Below, piece by piece: positions 1 to 7,704 of a DNA stretch of 64,000 nucleotides. The notes under the pieces are model-generated. The model ran no database searches. It was not told where the DNA came from and saw only the letters and a program-made list of their open reading frames with translations. Made by a program: the position numbers and the translations under genes. The DNA is taken from NCBI GenBank assembly GCA_040387195.1, contig JAZKEF010000021.1, positions 1-64,000 on the forward strand. The letters are read 5' to 3'. Within the stretch, counting starts at the first letter, position 1. Each line of letters starts with the position of its first letter. The DNA comes from UKL13-3 sp040387195. Lineage in GTDB: Bacteria > Bacteroidota > Bacteroidia > UKL13-3.

Positions 1-979
1 GGATATCCCTTCGGGTAACCCCGATTACAGTTGGTACTCCTCCAATGGTTTTCCATTGTTTTACTTCAATGGCCATTACTCCATAAAAATTTTGACCGCT
101 TGTATTACCGGGAGTAAAAGAGATATCTCCGGTTAACGGATCGCAGCGAATCCCGCCCGGAAACTCTGCAGTTGCAGCTCCTGACCATGGCATTGGTGTT
201 ACAGCCGAAAATGGTGGTAAATAACTTACCGGGCCATTGAAACCTTGCAAAGCAGGTGTAAAAGCATATGACATTGAATCCAAGTCGGGATCAATGGCTC
301 CATTGTTAAATACATAGTTTTCGCCACCGCACATTACCGCAAACGGGTCGTTCTCCAACGTTGGGGAACTGTTACAAGGTGCCACCGATAAACAACGATT
401 GATTACCGCATCAACATAAAAATTCTGATTGGCAGCTCCGGTTCCAATTTGTCCGTTACGACAGCATAGAGTCCATGAGAAACGTACATTACAACAATTG
501 GAAGGAATACCCGAAGTAGGGCCGATATTAGCAAAACCTTTAAACTCATATCTTTCAATACCCGGAGTATACGTTCCAGGTGTTTTGCAATTCATATTGG
601 TACAGGTGTTTTTGGCATTCGGGCAATCCGGATTAACGTTTACATCACGAACATCCACCAAACTTAAACTGAAACTTCCAAAACTGGAAGAAGCACAAGC
701 CGGATCCGCTCCGTTTACATTCATGGTTTGCGTACAGGCAGCACCACATGTATTGGCACATAAAGTAGCACCACCATCACAGTTCCTGTATAGAACCAAC
801 GTTACTTCAAACACCCCCGGAGTGCTGGTACATTTATATGTAACGTCACTTCCTACTACGTGAGAAGCATTCGCATGAAAGCTAAATCCCATCAAGAAAA
901 GAAACGCCAATAACCCAATACTGCTTACTCTGCGTAAAACTGTTTGAATTGTCTGTCGATTGTGTACACCTGTTTGCAT
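1..979 (-). CDS. Secreted SHVVG-type surface protein, 5' part only
   Basis: An open minus-strand frame begins with ATG at 979 and runs off the left edge, giving 326 codons. The first 33 residues look like a long-n-region signal peptide (a hydrophobic LLAFLFLMG stretch ending in ANA). Mature protein begins SHVVGSDVTYKC, followed by a Cys-rich region (VLYRNCDGG, CCNVRFSWTLCCRNG) and a cadherin/PKD-like segment (DPDLDSMSYAFTPAL). This N-terminal pattern is typical of very long Bacteroidota extracellular proteins that end in a gliding-motility or T9SS C-terminal domain, but that end is outside the window, so secretion route and function are inferred. It lies downstream of, and in the same direction as, the E1 gene, separated from it by a terminator. 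Confidence 0.8.
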   Translation of the reverse strand, partial: MQTGVHNRQTIQTVLRRVSSIGLLAFLFLMGFSFHANASHVVGSDVTYKCTSTPGVFEVTLVLYRNCDGGATLCANTCGAACTQTMNVNGADPACASSSFGSFSLSLVDVRDVNVNPDCPNAKNTCTNMNCKTPGTYTPGIERYEFKGFANIGPTSGIPSNCCNVRFSWTLCCRNGQIGTGAANQNFYVDAVINRCLSVAPCNSSPTLENDPFAVMCGGENYVFNNGAIDPDLDSMSYAFTPALQGFNGPVSYLPPFSAVTPMPWSGAATAEFPGGIRCDPLTGDISFTPGNTSGQNFYGVMAIEVKQWKTIGGVPTVIGVTRRDI

Positions 980-1143
980 AATAATCTGAAATATTGAAAG
1001 CCAAAGTTATGTTATTCTCTTCTTAATATTTTCTTAAGACTTTAAGATGCATAATTAGATACTGAATATCAAATAGTTATAGTGCGTTTTTTGCCCTCAA
1101 AACAACCCCTCCATAACAGAGGATTTTAGTTACTTTTTCATGC

Positions 1144-1177
1144 AAAAAAATGTCCCGAAATTACTTTCGGAACATTT
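1144..1177 (-). terminator. Rho-independent terminator of the E1 gene
   Basis: Imperfect 13-bp stem (ATGTCCCGAAA against TTTCGGAACAT, one mismatch) followed on the minus strand by a run of seven T. It lies 20 bases beyond the E1 stop codon. Confidence 0.75.
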
Positions 1178-1196
1178 CAATATTCAACACTTTTAC

Positions 1197-3596
1197 TTAG
1201 CTGAATGATGCGTAAAGAGATGGGTTATACTCATGCATCATTTCGAGAATGCGTTCAAAAATTTCTTCCGCATTTGGTTTTGAGAAATAGTCTCCATCTG
1301 TGCCATATGGCGACCGGTGGGCCTTTGCAGCTATTGTTAATGGTTTGGTATCTAGGTACCGATAGCCTCCCTGTTCTTCCAATACTTGCTGCATCATATA
1401 TGCTGTAGCACCACCCGGAACATCCTCATCAATAAAAACTATTTTATTCGTTTTCTTCAACGACTCCACAATGTGATGATGAATATCAAATGGCAATAGT
1501 GACTGAACATCGATTAACTCACAACTAATGCCCTGTTCTGACAATTGTTTCATTGCATCTTCGATTACACGTAAGGTAGATCCATAACTTACAATGGTTA
1601 CATCCGAACCTGAATGAAGCACCTCGGGAACACCAAGCGGAACTGTATACTCGCCTAAATTATCCGGCATTTTTTCTTTTAATCGATATCCGTTTAAGCA
1701 TTCAATGATCAATGCCGGTTCATCGCTTTGCAACATGGTATTATAAAACCCAGCTGCCTGTGTCATGTCACGCGGAACCAATACATGCATTCCTCTCAGC
1801 GAATTAATAATCATCCCGATAGGTGAGCCTGAATGCCAGATTCCTTCCAAACGGTGACCCCGCGTACGCACAATCAGGGGAGCCTTTTGACCACCTTTTG
1901 TTCTGTATTGCAATGTCGATAAATCATCACTCAACGGCTGTAATCCATACAGTAAATAATCAAGATACTGAATTTCCGCAATCGGCCGCAAACCACGCAT
2001 GGCAGTCCCGATGCCTTGCCCTATTATCGTTAGCTCACGAATCCCGGTATCACTCACGCGCGACTCTCCATATTTTTCCTGCAAACCGGCAAAACCTTGG
2101 TTTACATCTCCAATTTTTCCAACATCTTCTCCAAAGGCAAATACACGCGGATCACGCTCCAGCACTTTATCAAAAAAGGCTTGCATGATTTCCCGCCCGT
2201 CCATCATTTTACTCTCATCAGAATAAACGGGTTTAACCTCGGTAACATTCAATGCAGACTCAGCCGACTGACTCATTAAATATGAATTGTATCGTTCGGC
2301 ATTCACCTCCAAATATTTTCCTCTGAACTGCAGCAATGTCGCCCTTTCAGGTGTGTTTGTTCCCATTGTTAACCGTAGCACCTTATTCAACGCTACACCG
2401 ATGTCCTTGCGAATGGGCTCACTTATGCTACGAAGTTCACTGGCTAATTGCGATGCCTCCGGTAAATTACTTCCCATTGTATCCAGCAACGAAGCCGCCT
2501 CCTCAATATCATGTTTAATTGGATTGAGGTATGCTTCCCAGGCCGCCTTTTTACTATCGTTTACTTCCTTTTTAGCAGTGTTCTCAATGGCCCCTAATTC
2601 TTCTTCCGTTGCCAGCGCACTGCTGATGATCCATTCTTTAAACTTTACCACACAATCATACTCCTGTTCCCAGGCCAGACGTTCTTTGCTTTTATAACGC
2701 TCATGCGATCCCGAAGTTGAATGCCCCTGCGGCTGTGTCAGTTCCTTTACGTGAATAATGGCAGGAATATGTTTCTCGCGTGCAATGACTGATGCTTCTT
2801 CATATACACGGCACAATTCCGGATAATCCCATCCATTTACCACATATATATTAAACCCTTCACCTTTTTCATCACGCTGAAACCCTTTTAAAATTTCAGA
2901 AATGCTCTCTTTGGTTGTTTGGTATTTTGCCGGCACCGAAATCCCGAATGAATCATCCCATACTGAAATAACCATTGGCACCTGGAGTACGCCTGCTGCA
3001 TTGATGGTTTCAAAAAAGTGTCCTTCTGATGATGATGCATTTCCAATGGTTCCCCAGGCAACCTCATTTCCATTATCCGAAAATGCATTTTCTCCTATTA
3101 ATTCTTTGTTTTCACGGTAGTATTTTGAAGCTTGTGCCAAACCCAACAGTCGCAACATCTGACCTGCAGTTGGTGAAATGTCAGAAGAGGAATTTTTTTG
3201 ACTTTTTAACTCCTTCCATGAACCGTTTTCATCCAATGAACGTGTGCCGAAATGTCCGTTCATCATCCTTCCGGCCGAAGCAGGTTCAGCCTCAACATCG
3301 GTATGGGCATACAGCTGTGCAAAAAATTCCTGAACAGTATGCTGGCCTATTCCCATCATAAATGTCTGATCGCGGTAGTACCCCGAACGAAAATCTCCGT
3401 TCTTAAATGCCTTGGCCATAGCTATCTGGGGCAACTCCTTACCATCTCCGAAAATACCGAATTTGGCCTTGCCCGTTAACACCTCTTTACGGCCCAACAA
3501 GCTGGCCTGACGACTTTTATAAGCTAATGTATAATCATCCAATACTGTTTTTTTAAACTCCGCAACTGTGAGTTTCGCTCCTTCTGTTTTGCTCAT
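1197..3596 (-). CDS. 2-oxo acid dehydrogenase E1, alpha and beta fused (variant ThDP motif)
   Basis: About 799 residues. The N-terminal half is an E1-alpha-like thiamine-diphosphate domain and the C-terminal half an E1-beta domain (AFGEDVGKIGDVNQGFAGL, then IVSYGSTL and FIDEDVPGG), so both subunits sit in one chain. It should decarboxylate a 2-oxo acid and pass the acyl group to a lipoyl E2, but the substrate cannot be read from sequence. The usual GDG-x26-NN cofactor motif appears as GNA-x26-DD (N186, D214-D215 counted from the chosen start). I start at ATG 3596 (MSKTEGAK) rather than ATG 3656, because a TATATTTG promoter box at 3618-3625 lies inside the longer version. A terminator follows the stop. 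Confidence 0.85.
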   Translation of the reverse strand: MSKTEGAKLTVAEFKKTVLDDYTLAYKSRQASLLGRKEVLTGKAKFGIFGDGKELPQIAMAKAFKNGDFRSGYYRDQTFMMGIGQHTVQEFFAQLYAHTDVEAEPASAGRMMNGHFGTRSLDENGSWKELKSQKNSSSDISPTAGQMLRLLGLAQASKYYRENKELIGENAFSDNGNEVAWGTIGNASSSEGHFFETINAAGVLQVPMVISVWDDSFGISVPAKYQTTKESISEILKGFQRDEKGEGFNIYVVNGWDYPELCRVYEEASVIAREKHIPAIIHVKELTQPQGHSTSGSHERYKSKERLAWEQEYDCVVKFKEWIISSALATEEELGAIENTAKKEVNDSKKAAWEAYLNPIKHDIEEAASLLDTMGSNLPEASQLASELRSISEPIRKDIGVALNKVLRLTMGTNTPERATLLQFRGKYLEVNAERYNSYLMSQSAESALNVTEVKPVYSDESKMMDGREIMQAFFDKVLERDPRVFAFGEDVGKIGDVNQGFAGLQEKYGESRVSDTGIRELTIIGQGIGTAMRGLRPIAEIQYLDYLLYGLQPLSDDLSTLQYRTKGGQKAPLIVRTRGHRLEGIWHSGSPIGMIINSLRGMHVLVPRDMTQAAGFYNTMLQSDEPALIIECLNGYRLKEKMPDNLGEYTVPLGVPEVLHSGSDVTIVSYGSTLRVIEDAMKQLSEQGISCELIDVQSLLPFDIHHHIVESLKKTNKIVFIDEDVPGGATAYMMQQVLEEQGGYRYLDTKPLTIAAKAHRSPYGTDGDYFSKPNAEEIFERILEMMHEYNPSLYASFS

Positions 3597-3617
3597 ACGC
3601 GCACGTGTTGATTGTTT

Positions 3618-3625
3618 CAAATATA
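3618..3625 (-). promoter_or_regulatory. -7 box TATATTTG of the E1 gene
   Basis: Exact match to the Bacteroidota TAnnTTTG element, 22 bases before ATG 3596. No clear TTTG box lies at the expected distance upstream. Confidence 0.45.
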
Positions 3626-3691
3626 TTATTGGCAAGCTAAATATGCTCACATCCATAAAATTTAATTAAGAAATTTTTATGTGCGAACACT

Positions 3692-3722
3692 TTTGTATAA
3701 TTGTGCCACAAAACTACTTTTG
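3692..3722 (+). promoter_or_regulatory. Promoter TTTG-N19-TACTTTTG of the first DUF1573 gene
   Basis: TTTG at 3692-3695 and TACTTTTG at 3715-3722 with 19 bases between them, the classic Bacteroidota arrangement. The leader to ATG 3795 would be about 65 nt. Confidence 0.65.
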
Positions 3723-3794
3723 AATACTGATTCAAAAAATACTTGGAACAGTTTTTGAAAGAAATAAGTTATATTTAACAAACACAATTAAGAT

Positions 3795-4244
3795 ATGAAA
3801 AAATTAATCATCACTGCTTTTGTTGCCATCTCTGCTGTATTTGCTGCAAACGCTCAAACAACCCCAACCCCTGTCGAAAACAAAAACCAGGCGGACATTA
3901 CCTTTGATAAGGAAACCCATGATTTTGGCGCTATTGTACAAAACAACCCTGCTACCTATACTTTTGTATTTAAAAATACAGGTAAAGAGCCTTTAATTAT
4001 TACCAATGCTGCTGCTTCATGTGGTTGCACAACCCCTGAGTGGACTAAAGAACCAATCATGCCGGGTAAAAAAGGTTTTGTAAAAGCAACATACAATGCA
4101 GCTACTTTGGGTGTTTTCAACAAAGCGGTAACTGTGATGAGCAATGGCAAAAGAGGAACCATTTCTTTAATGATTAAAGGTGATGTAAAAGCACCGGGTG
4201 AAATGGTACCGGGGGCAACAAAAGATAAACCGGTAAATAATTAA
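3795..4244 (+). CDS. DUF1573 secreted protein, copy 1
   Basis: 149 residues with a signal peptide (MKKLIITAFVAISAVFA, cleavage near ANAQ). The rest is one DUF1573 immunoglobulin-like domain: ITFDKETHDFGAI opening strand, F-x-N-T-GKEPL, and the hallmark SCGCTTPEW around residue 76. The family is abundant in Bacteroidota envelopes and its function is not established; the conserved Cys pair could form a disulfide in the periplasm. It has its own promoter and is followed by a hairpin terminator, so it is probably expressed separately from its paralogue next door. Confidence 0.85.
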   Translation: MKKLIITAFVAISAVFAANAQTTPTPVENKNQADITFDKETHDFGAIVQNNPATYTFVFKNTGKEPLIITNAAASCGCTTPEWTKEPIMPGKKGFVKATYNAATLGVFNKAVTVMSNGKRGTISLMIKGDVKAPGEMVPGATKDKPVNN

Positions 4245-4266
4245 TCCTTCTGGATTTCATATAATC

Positions 4267-4310
4267 AAACCTGCATGAATGAATCCCATTTATGCAGGTT
4301 TCATTTTTTA
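4267..4310 (+). terminator. Terminator between the two DUF1573 genes
   Basis: Perfect 10-bp stem (AAACCTGCAT / ATGCAGGTTT) at 4267-4276 and 4292-4301, followed by a T-rich tail. The longest reading frame of the next gene would start inside this hairpin, which argues for its later ATG. Confidence 0.8.
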
Positions 4311-4328
4311 TTCGAAAAAAAAACAATC

Positions 4329-4763
4329 ATGAAAAAACTATTGTTAATCCTTTTTGTAAGTATTTTAGGACTGACAGCTCAGGCACAAACAACTCCTGAA
4401 GCCCAGCCTACCATTACCTTTGATAAACCCGAACATGATTTCGGAAAAATAAAAGAAGGAACACTCGCTTCTCATGAATTTACGTTTACCAATACAGGTA
4501 AAGCTCCGCTGGTACTGGGTAACGTGCAACCTTCGTGTGGATGCACCACACCGGAATGGTCCAAAGAACCCATCATGCCAGGTGGAAAAGGTACGGTGAA
4601 AGCTGTATTTAATTCATATGGTCGTCCGGGCACCTTTCAAAAATACATTACAGTAAAATCCAATTCATCTGGAGGAGATGTAACTTTAACTTTCAAAGGA
4701 ACTGTAGAGCCTACTCCTGTAGAGCCTGTGTCACCTGTCAGAAATATGATGAACAACGAATAA
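4329..4763 (+). CDS. DUF1573 secreted protein, copy 2
   Basis: 144 residues from ATG 4329 (MKKLLLILFVSILGL signal peptide ending AQAQ). An upstream in-frame ATG at 4275 lies within the preceding terminator stem and would bury the signal peptide, so it is rejected. One DUF1573 domain with the same core as copy 1: FDKPEHDFGKI, FTNTGKAPL, SCGCTTPEWSKEPIMPG. The two neighbours share nearly identical 16-residue blocks around the Cys pair and clearly arose by tandem duplication. Function is unknown; a periplasmic or surface role is inferred from the signal peptide. Confidence 0.85.
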   Translation: MKKLLLILFVSILGLTAQAQTTPEAQPTITFDKPEHDFGKIKEGTLASHEFTFTNTGKAPLVLGNVQPSCGCTTPEWSKEPIMPGGKGTVKAVFNSYGRPGTFQKYITVKSNSSGGDVTLTFKGTVEPTPVEPVSPVRNMMNNE

Positions 4764-4790
4764 GTTGCACCCATTATCCCTAACCTATAT

Positions 4791-4820
4791 AAAAAAGTCT
4801 TGCTCCGGCAGGACTTTTTT
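4791..4820 (+). terminator. Terminator after the second DUF1573 gene
   Basis: 13-bp stem AAAAAAGTCTTGC / GCAGGACTTTTTT with one G-T pair and a 4-base loop, running into a T tract. Confidence 0.85.
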
Positions 4821-4847
4821 GTTTTGAACAGTTAAATGCTATTTTTG
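4818..4847 (+). promoter_or_regulatory. Promoter TTTG-N18-TATTTTTG of ald
   Basis: TTTG at 4818-4821 overlaps the tail of the previous terminator; TATTTTTG is at 4840-4847. The predicted leader to ATG 4871 is short, about 17 nt. Confidence 0.65.
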
Positions 4848-4870
4848 CCCACCTTTAAAACCATCATATT

Positions 4871-5986
4871 ATGATTATTGGAGTACCAAAAGAAATAAAG
4901 AACAACGAAAACCGCGTTGGCTTAACACCTGCAGGTGTATCAGCATTTGTAAAATCAGGCCACAAAGTATTTGTGCAAGCTACTGCCGGATTGGGTAGTG
5001 GATTCAGTGATGAAGAATACAAAAAAGCAGGGGCAACCATGCTGAAAACAATTGCTGAAATTTACAAAAAAGCAGAAATGATCATCAAAGTAAAAGAGCC
5101 TATTAAACAAGAATATGCTTTGATTACCGAAGGTCAGTTGTTGTTCACTTATTTCCACTTTGCTTCTTATGAGCCACTTACTAAAGCCATGATTAAAAGC
5201 AAAGCGGTATGTCTTGCTTACGAAACAGTTGAGAAAAAAGACCGCTCTTTACCTCTATTGGTGCCAATGAGTGAAGTAGCCGGACGTATGAGTGTACAGG
5301 AGGGTGCCAAATTCCTTGAAAAACCTATGGGTGGCCGTGGTATCCTTTTGGGAGGTGTACCGGGTGTTAAACCTGCCGAAGTATTGGTATTGGGTGGTGG
5401 TATCGTAGGAACGCAAGCCGCTATTATGGCTGCCGGACTAGGTGCTGACGTTACCATCATGGATATTTCATTGCCTCGTTTGCGCGAGTTGGATAATATC
5501 CTTCCTAAAAATGTAAAAACAGTTTATTCGAACGAATACAATATCCGTGAAATGATCACTCACTCCGACCTCATCGTTGGTGCAGTGTTGATTCCGGGTG
5601 CTAAAGCTCCGCATTTGATTACTAAAGACATGTTGAAAACCATGCGTCCGGGTACGGTATTGGTTGACGTAGCTGTAGATCAGGGTGGCTGTTTTGAAAC
5701 AACCAAAGCAACTACTCACGAAAACCCTACCTATGTTATTGATGGTGTAATTCACTATTGCGTTGCCAACATGCCGGGTGCTGTTCCTTATACCTCTACT
5801 TTGGCGCTTACCAACGCAACCTTGCCATATGCATTGCAACTGGCAAACAAAGGATGGAAAAAAGCTTGTGCCGACAACGAAGAATTACGTTTGGGATTAA
5901 ATGTAGTAAACGGTAAAGTAGTATACAAAGGTGTTGCTGAAGCATTCAACCTAAAATACCAGGATGTAATGGAAGTGTTGAAATAA
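4871..5986 (+). CDS. ald: Alanine dehydrogenase
   Basis: 371 residues, normal family length. It catalyses reversible NAD-dependent deamination of L-alanine to pyruvate and ammonia in the cytoplasm, linking amino-acid nitrogen to pyruvate. Visible features: N-terminal IGVPKEIKNNENRVGLTP with the substrate Arg15, Lys75 in KVKEP, catalytic His96 in FTYFHFAS, the Rossmann motif VLGGGIVGTQAA near 173-183, and Asp270 in VDVAVDQGG. All catalytic positions of the family are present. It is a single-gene unit between two terminators, with its own promoter. The start is the only sensible ATG. Confidence 0.97.
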   Translation: MIIGVPKEIKNNENRVGLTPAGVSAFVKSGHKVFVQATAGLGSGFSDEEYKKAGATMLKTIAEIYKKAEMIIKVKEPIKQEYALITEGQLLFTYFHFASYEPLTKAMIKSKAVCLAYETVEKKDRSLPLLVPMSEVAGRMSVQEGAKFLEKPMGGRGILLGGVPGVKPAEVLVLGGGIVGTQAAIMAAGLGADVTIMDISLPRLRELDNILPKNVKTVYSNEYNIREMITHSDLIVGAVLIPGAKAPHLITKDMLKTMRPGTVLVDVAVDQGGCFETTKATTHENPTYVIDGVIHYCVANMPGAVPYTSTLALTNATLPYALQLANKGWKKACADNEELRLGLNVVNGKVVYKGVAEAFNLKYQDVMEVLK

Positions 5987-6006
5987 TCGACACACGCATT
6001 CTAATA

Positions 6007-6043
6007 AAGATCCCGTGGTTGTTAAAACTACGGGATTTTTTTA
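6007..6043 (+). terminator. Terminator of ald
   Basis: Stem GATCCCGTGGTT / AACTACGGGATT (G-T pairs allowed) with a run of seven T. Confidence 0.85.
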
Positions 6044-6141
6044 TGATATGTTAACTCCGTTAATTATGGAATCTGTTAATTGTGTTGAGTACATGTAACT
6101 ATATTCTTAACTGATTATTCAATTAACATCCTCCACACCAT

Positions 6142-6179
6142 AAAATAAGCGTAAGGTTCAAACCCTACGCTTATTTTTT
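6142..6179. terminator. Bidirectional terminator between ald and the E2 gene
   Basis: Stem AAATAAGCGTAAGG / CCCTACGCTTATTT with A and T runs on both sides. It mainly serves the convergent minus-strand E2 gene ending at 6200. Confidence 0.8.
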
Positions 6180-6199
6180 ATAAAGAGTACTTTCTACCT

Positions 6200-7429
6200 T
6201 TACAATCCTAATACCAGTTTATTGGGATCATTTCCTTCGGTTAACAACAAGGTAGGGTTCTCCAAAATCTGCTTTACTTTCACTAAGAAACCAACTGACT
6301 CACGGCCATCGATAATACGATGGTCATAGCTTAATGCTAAATACATAATCGGGCGGATCACGATCTGACCATCTTTCACTACCGGTCTTTCAACAATATT
6401 ATGCATTCCCAAAATAGCACTTTGAGGTGCATTGATAATCGGAGTACTCATCATGCTACCAAAAACACCACCATTGGTAATGGTAAACGTTCCTCCTGTC
6501 ATTTCTTCCAGGCTTAATTTATTTTCGCGTGCTTTGGTTGCCAGCACTACCACTTCTCTTTCGATATCGGCCAGTGTCATGCTTTCTGCATTGCGAATTA
6601 CCGGTACTACCAATCCTTTGGGAGCACTTACGGCAATTGAAATGTCGCAATAATCGTGGAAGATGATTTCTTCGCCATTGATGTATGCATTTACGGCAGG
6701 ATATTGTTTCAATGCAATTGTCACCGCTTTGGTAAAAAAGCTCATGAACCCAAGGTTTACACCATGCACTTCCTTAAACTGAGTTTTAAACTGGTTGCGC
6801 AAGTCCATTACCGGCTTCATGTCAACTTCATTAAAGGTAGTTAACATGGCAGTTTCATTCTTCACAGCAACCAATCGTTTTGCAACCGTCTTGCGCAATG
6901 AGGTCATTTTTTCCGCACGGTCGTTTCGCGATTTGATTTCGTTACGCGTGGTCTTCAACTCCGCGGCCATAGCATCTGCTTTCGTTATGCGTCCGTCTTT
7001 CCCTGTTCCTTTTATATCCTTTGCATCCACACCTTTTTCTGCCAGAATTTTTGCGGCAGCAGGAGAAGGCGTTCCACTTGCATAAGTGGTTGTTGCAGGA
7101 GCTTCACTCTTTGGTGCATCAACCTTCTTTGGTTCTTCTTTTTTCTCTGCCGACTGCGGACTGTCGACTGTCGACTTTCCTTCAGGCTTTGCAGCCGAAG
7201 TATCAATGGTAGCAATTAAATCACCCACCTTAATCGTATCACCTTCATTGCCATTGGTGGTTAGTATACCCGCAGCTTCAGCGTTCAGTTCAAATGTTGC
7301 CTTGTCACTTTCCAGTTCGCACAATAATTCATCCATCTCCACATAATCGCCTGTTTTTTTATTCCACTTTGCAATAGTTACTTCACTGATGGATTCGCCT
7401 ACTGTAGGTACTTTAATTTCTAATGCCAT
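6200..7429 (-). CDS. sucB: Dihydrolipoyllysine succinyltransferase (E2 of 2-oxoglutarate dehydrogenase)
   Basis: 409 residues, standard length. Domains in order: a lipoyl domain (1-77) with the lipoylated Lys43 in ESDKATFE; an Ala/Pro/Lys-rich linker; the E1/E3-binding domain (about 120-155, SPAAAKILAEKG...GTGKDGRITK); and a catalytic domain ending with YDHRIIDGRES, His370 and Asp374 being the acyltransferase pair. It carries succinyl groups from E1 to CoA in the TCA cycle. No sucA or lpd gene lies in the window. The linker is partly encoded by four copies of a 7-bp repeat (7149-7176). A promoter box and a small inverted repeat lie upstream. Confidence 0.95.
   Translation of the reverse strand: MALEIKVPTVGESISEVTIAKWNKKTGDYVEMDELLCELESDKATFELNAEAAGILTTNGNEGDTIKVGDLIATIDTSAAKPEGKSTVDSPQSAEKKEEPKKVDAPKSEAPATTTYASGTPSPAAAKILAEKGVDAKDIKGTGKDGRITKADAMAAELKTTRNEIKSRNDRAEKMTSLRKTVAKRLVAVKNETAMLTTFNEVDMKPVMDLRNQFKTQFKEVHGVNLGFMSFFTKAVTIALKQYPAVNAYINGEEIIFHDYCDISIAVSAPKGLVVPVIRNAESMTLADIEREVVVLATKARENKLSLEEMTGGTFTITNGGVFGSMMSTPIINAPQSAILGMHNIVERPVVKDGQIVIRPIMYLALSYDHRIIDGRESVGFLVKVKQILENPTLLLTEGNDPNKLVLGL
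7149..7176. repeat. Four 7-bp tandem repeats inside the sucB linker
   Basis: On the plus strand the units are GCCGACT, GCGGACT, GTCGACT, GTCGACT. In the gene they encode residues around 86-94 of the flexible linker between the lipoyl and binding domains. Confidence 0.8.
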
Positions 7430-7460
7430 AATTGTATTGAAGTCGTGATTAAAAGAGGTG

Positions 7461-7468
7461 CAAATGTA
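7461..7468 (-). promoter_or_regulatory. -7 box TACATTTG of sucB
   Basis: Exact TAnnTTTG on the minus strand, 32 bases before the ATG. A short inverted repeat CCCGA-acgg-TCGGG at 7494-7507 lies near the expected upstream promoter box and could be an operator. Confidence 0.45.
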
Positions 7469-7652
7469 TGCATAGATTTGTTATTTCTGAATACCCGAAC
7501 GGTCGGGCATGCCGAATTGCTGAAAAAGGTTGTTCTTGCTTGAAAAACAGTCCTTTTCGAAAGAGTATGTTTTAACTTCACCAAACAAGGCCCCATTGGG
7601 CCATTCGCGGTTGTATTCGAAAAGGCTAACCATTTGTTAATCTTCGTTGTTT

Positions 7653-7681
7653 TTTGAAACACAATTAATTCGTGTATTTTG
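7653..7681 (+). promoter_or_regulatory. Probable promoter of the TonB receptor gene
   Basis: TTTG at 7653-7656 and TATTTTG at 7675-7681, 18 bases apart. The second box is one base short of the TAnnTTTG consensus. Confidence 0.45.
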
Positions 7682-7704
7682 CCAACCGAATTTCATCAAA
7701 TTCT

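Noticed and set aside
429..863. 144-codon plus-strand frame at the left end
   Set aside because: It is antisense to the secreted SHVVG-type gene, which has signal peptide and family pattern.
6149..6172. tRNA-like GGTTCAAACCC segment
   Set aside because: It is the loop of a bidirectional terminator; no cloverleaf or acceptor stem can be built around it.
7420..7662. 80-codon minus-strand frame ahead of sucB
   Set aside because: Low-complexity composition, overlaps the sucB start and promoter, and no family resemblance.
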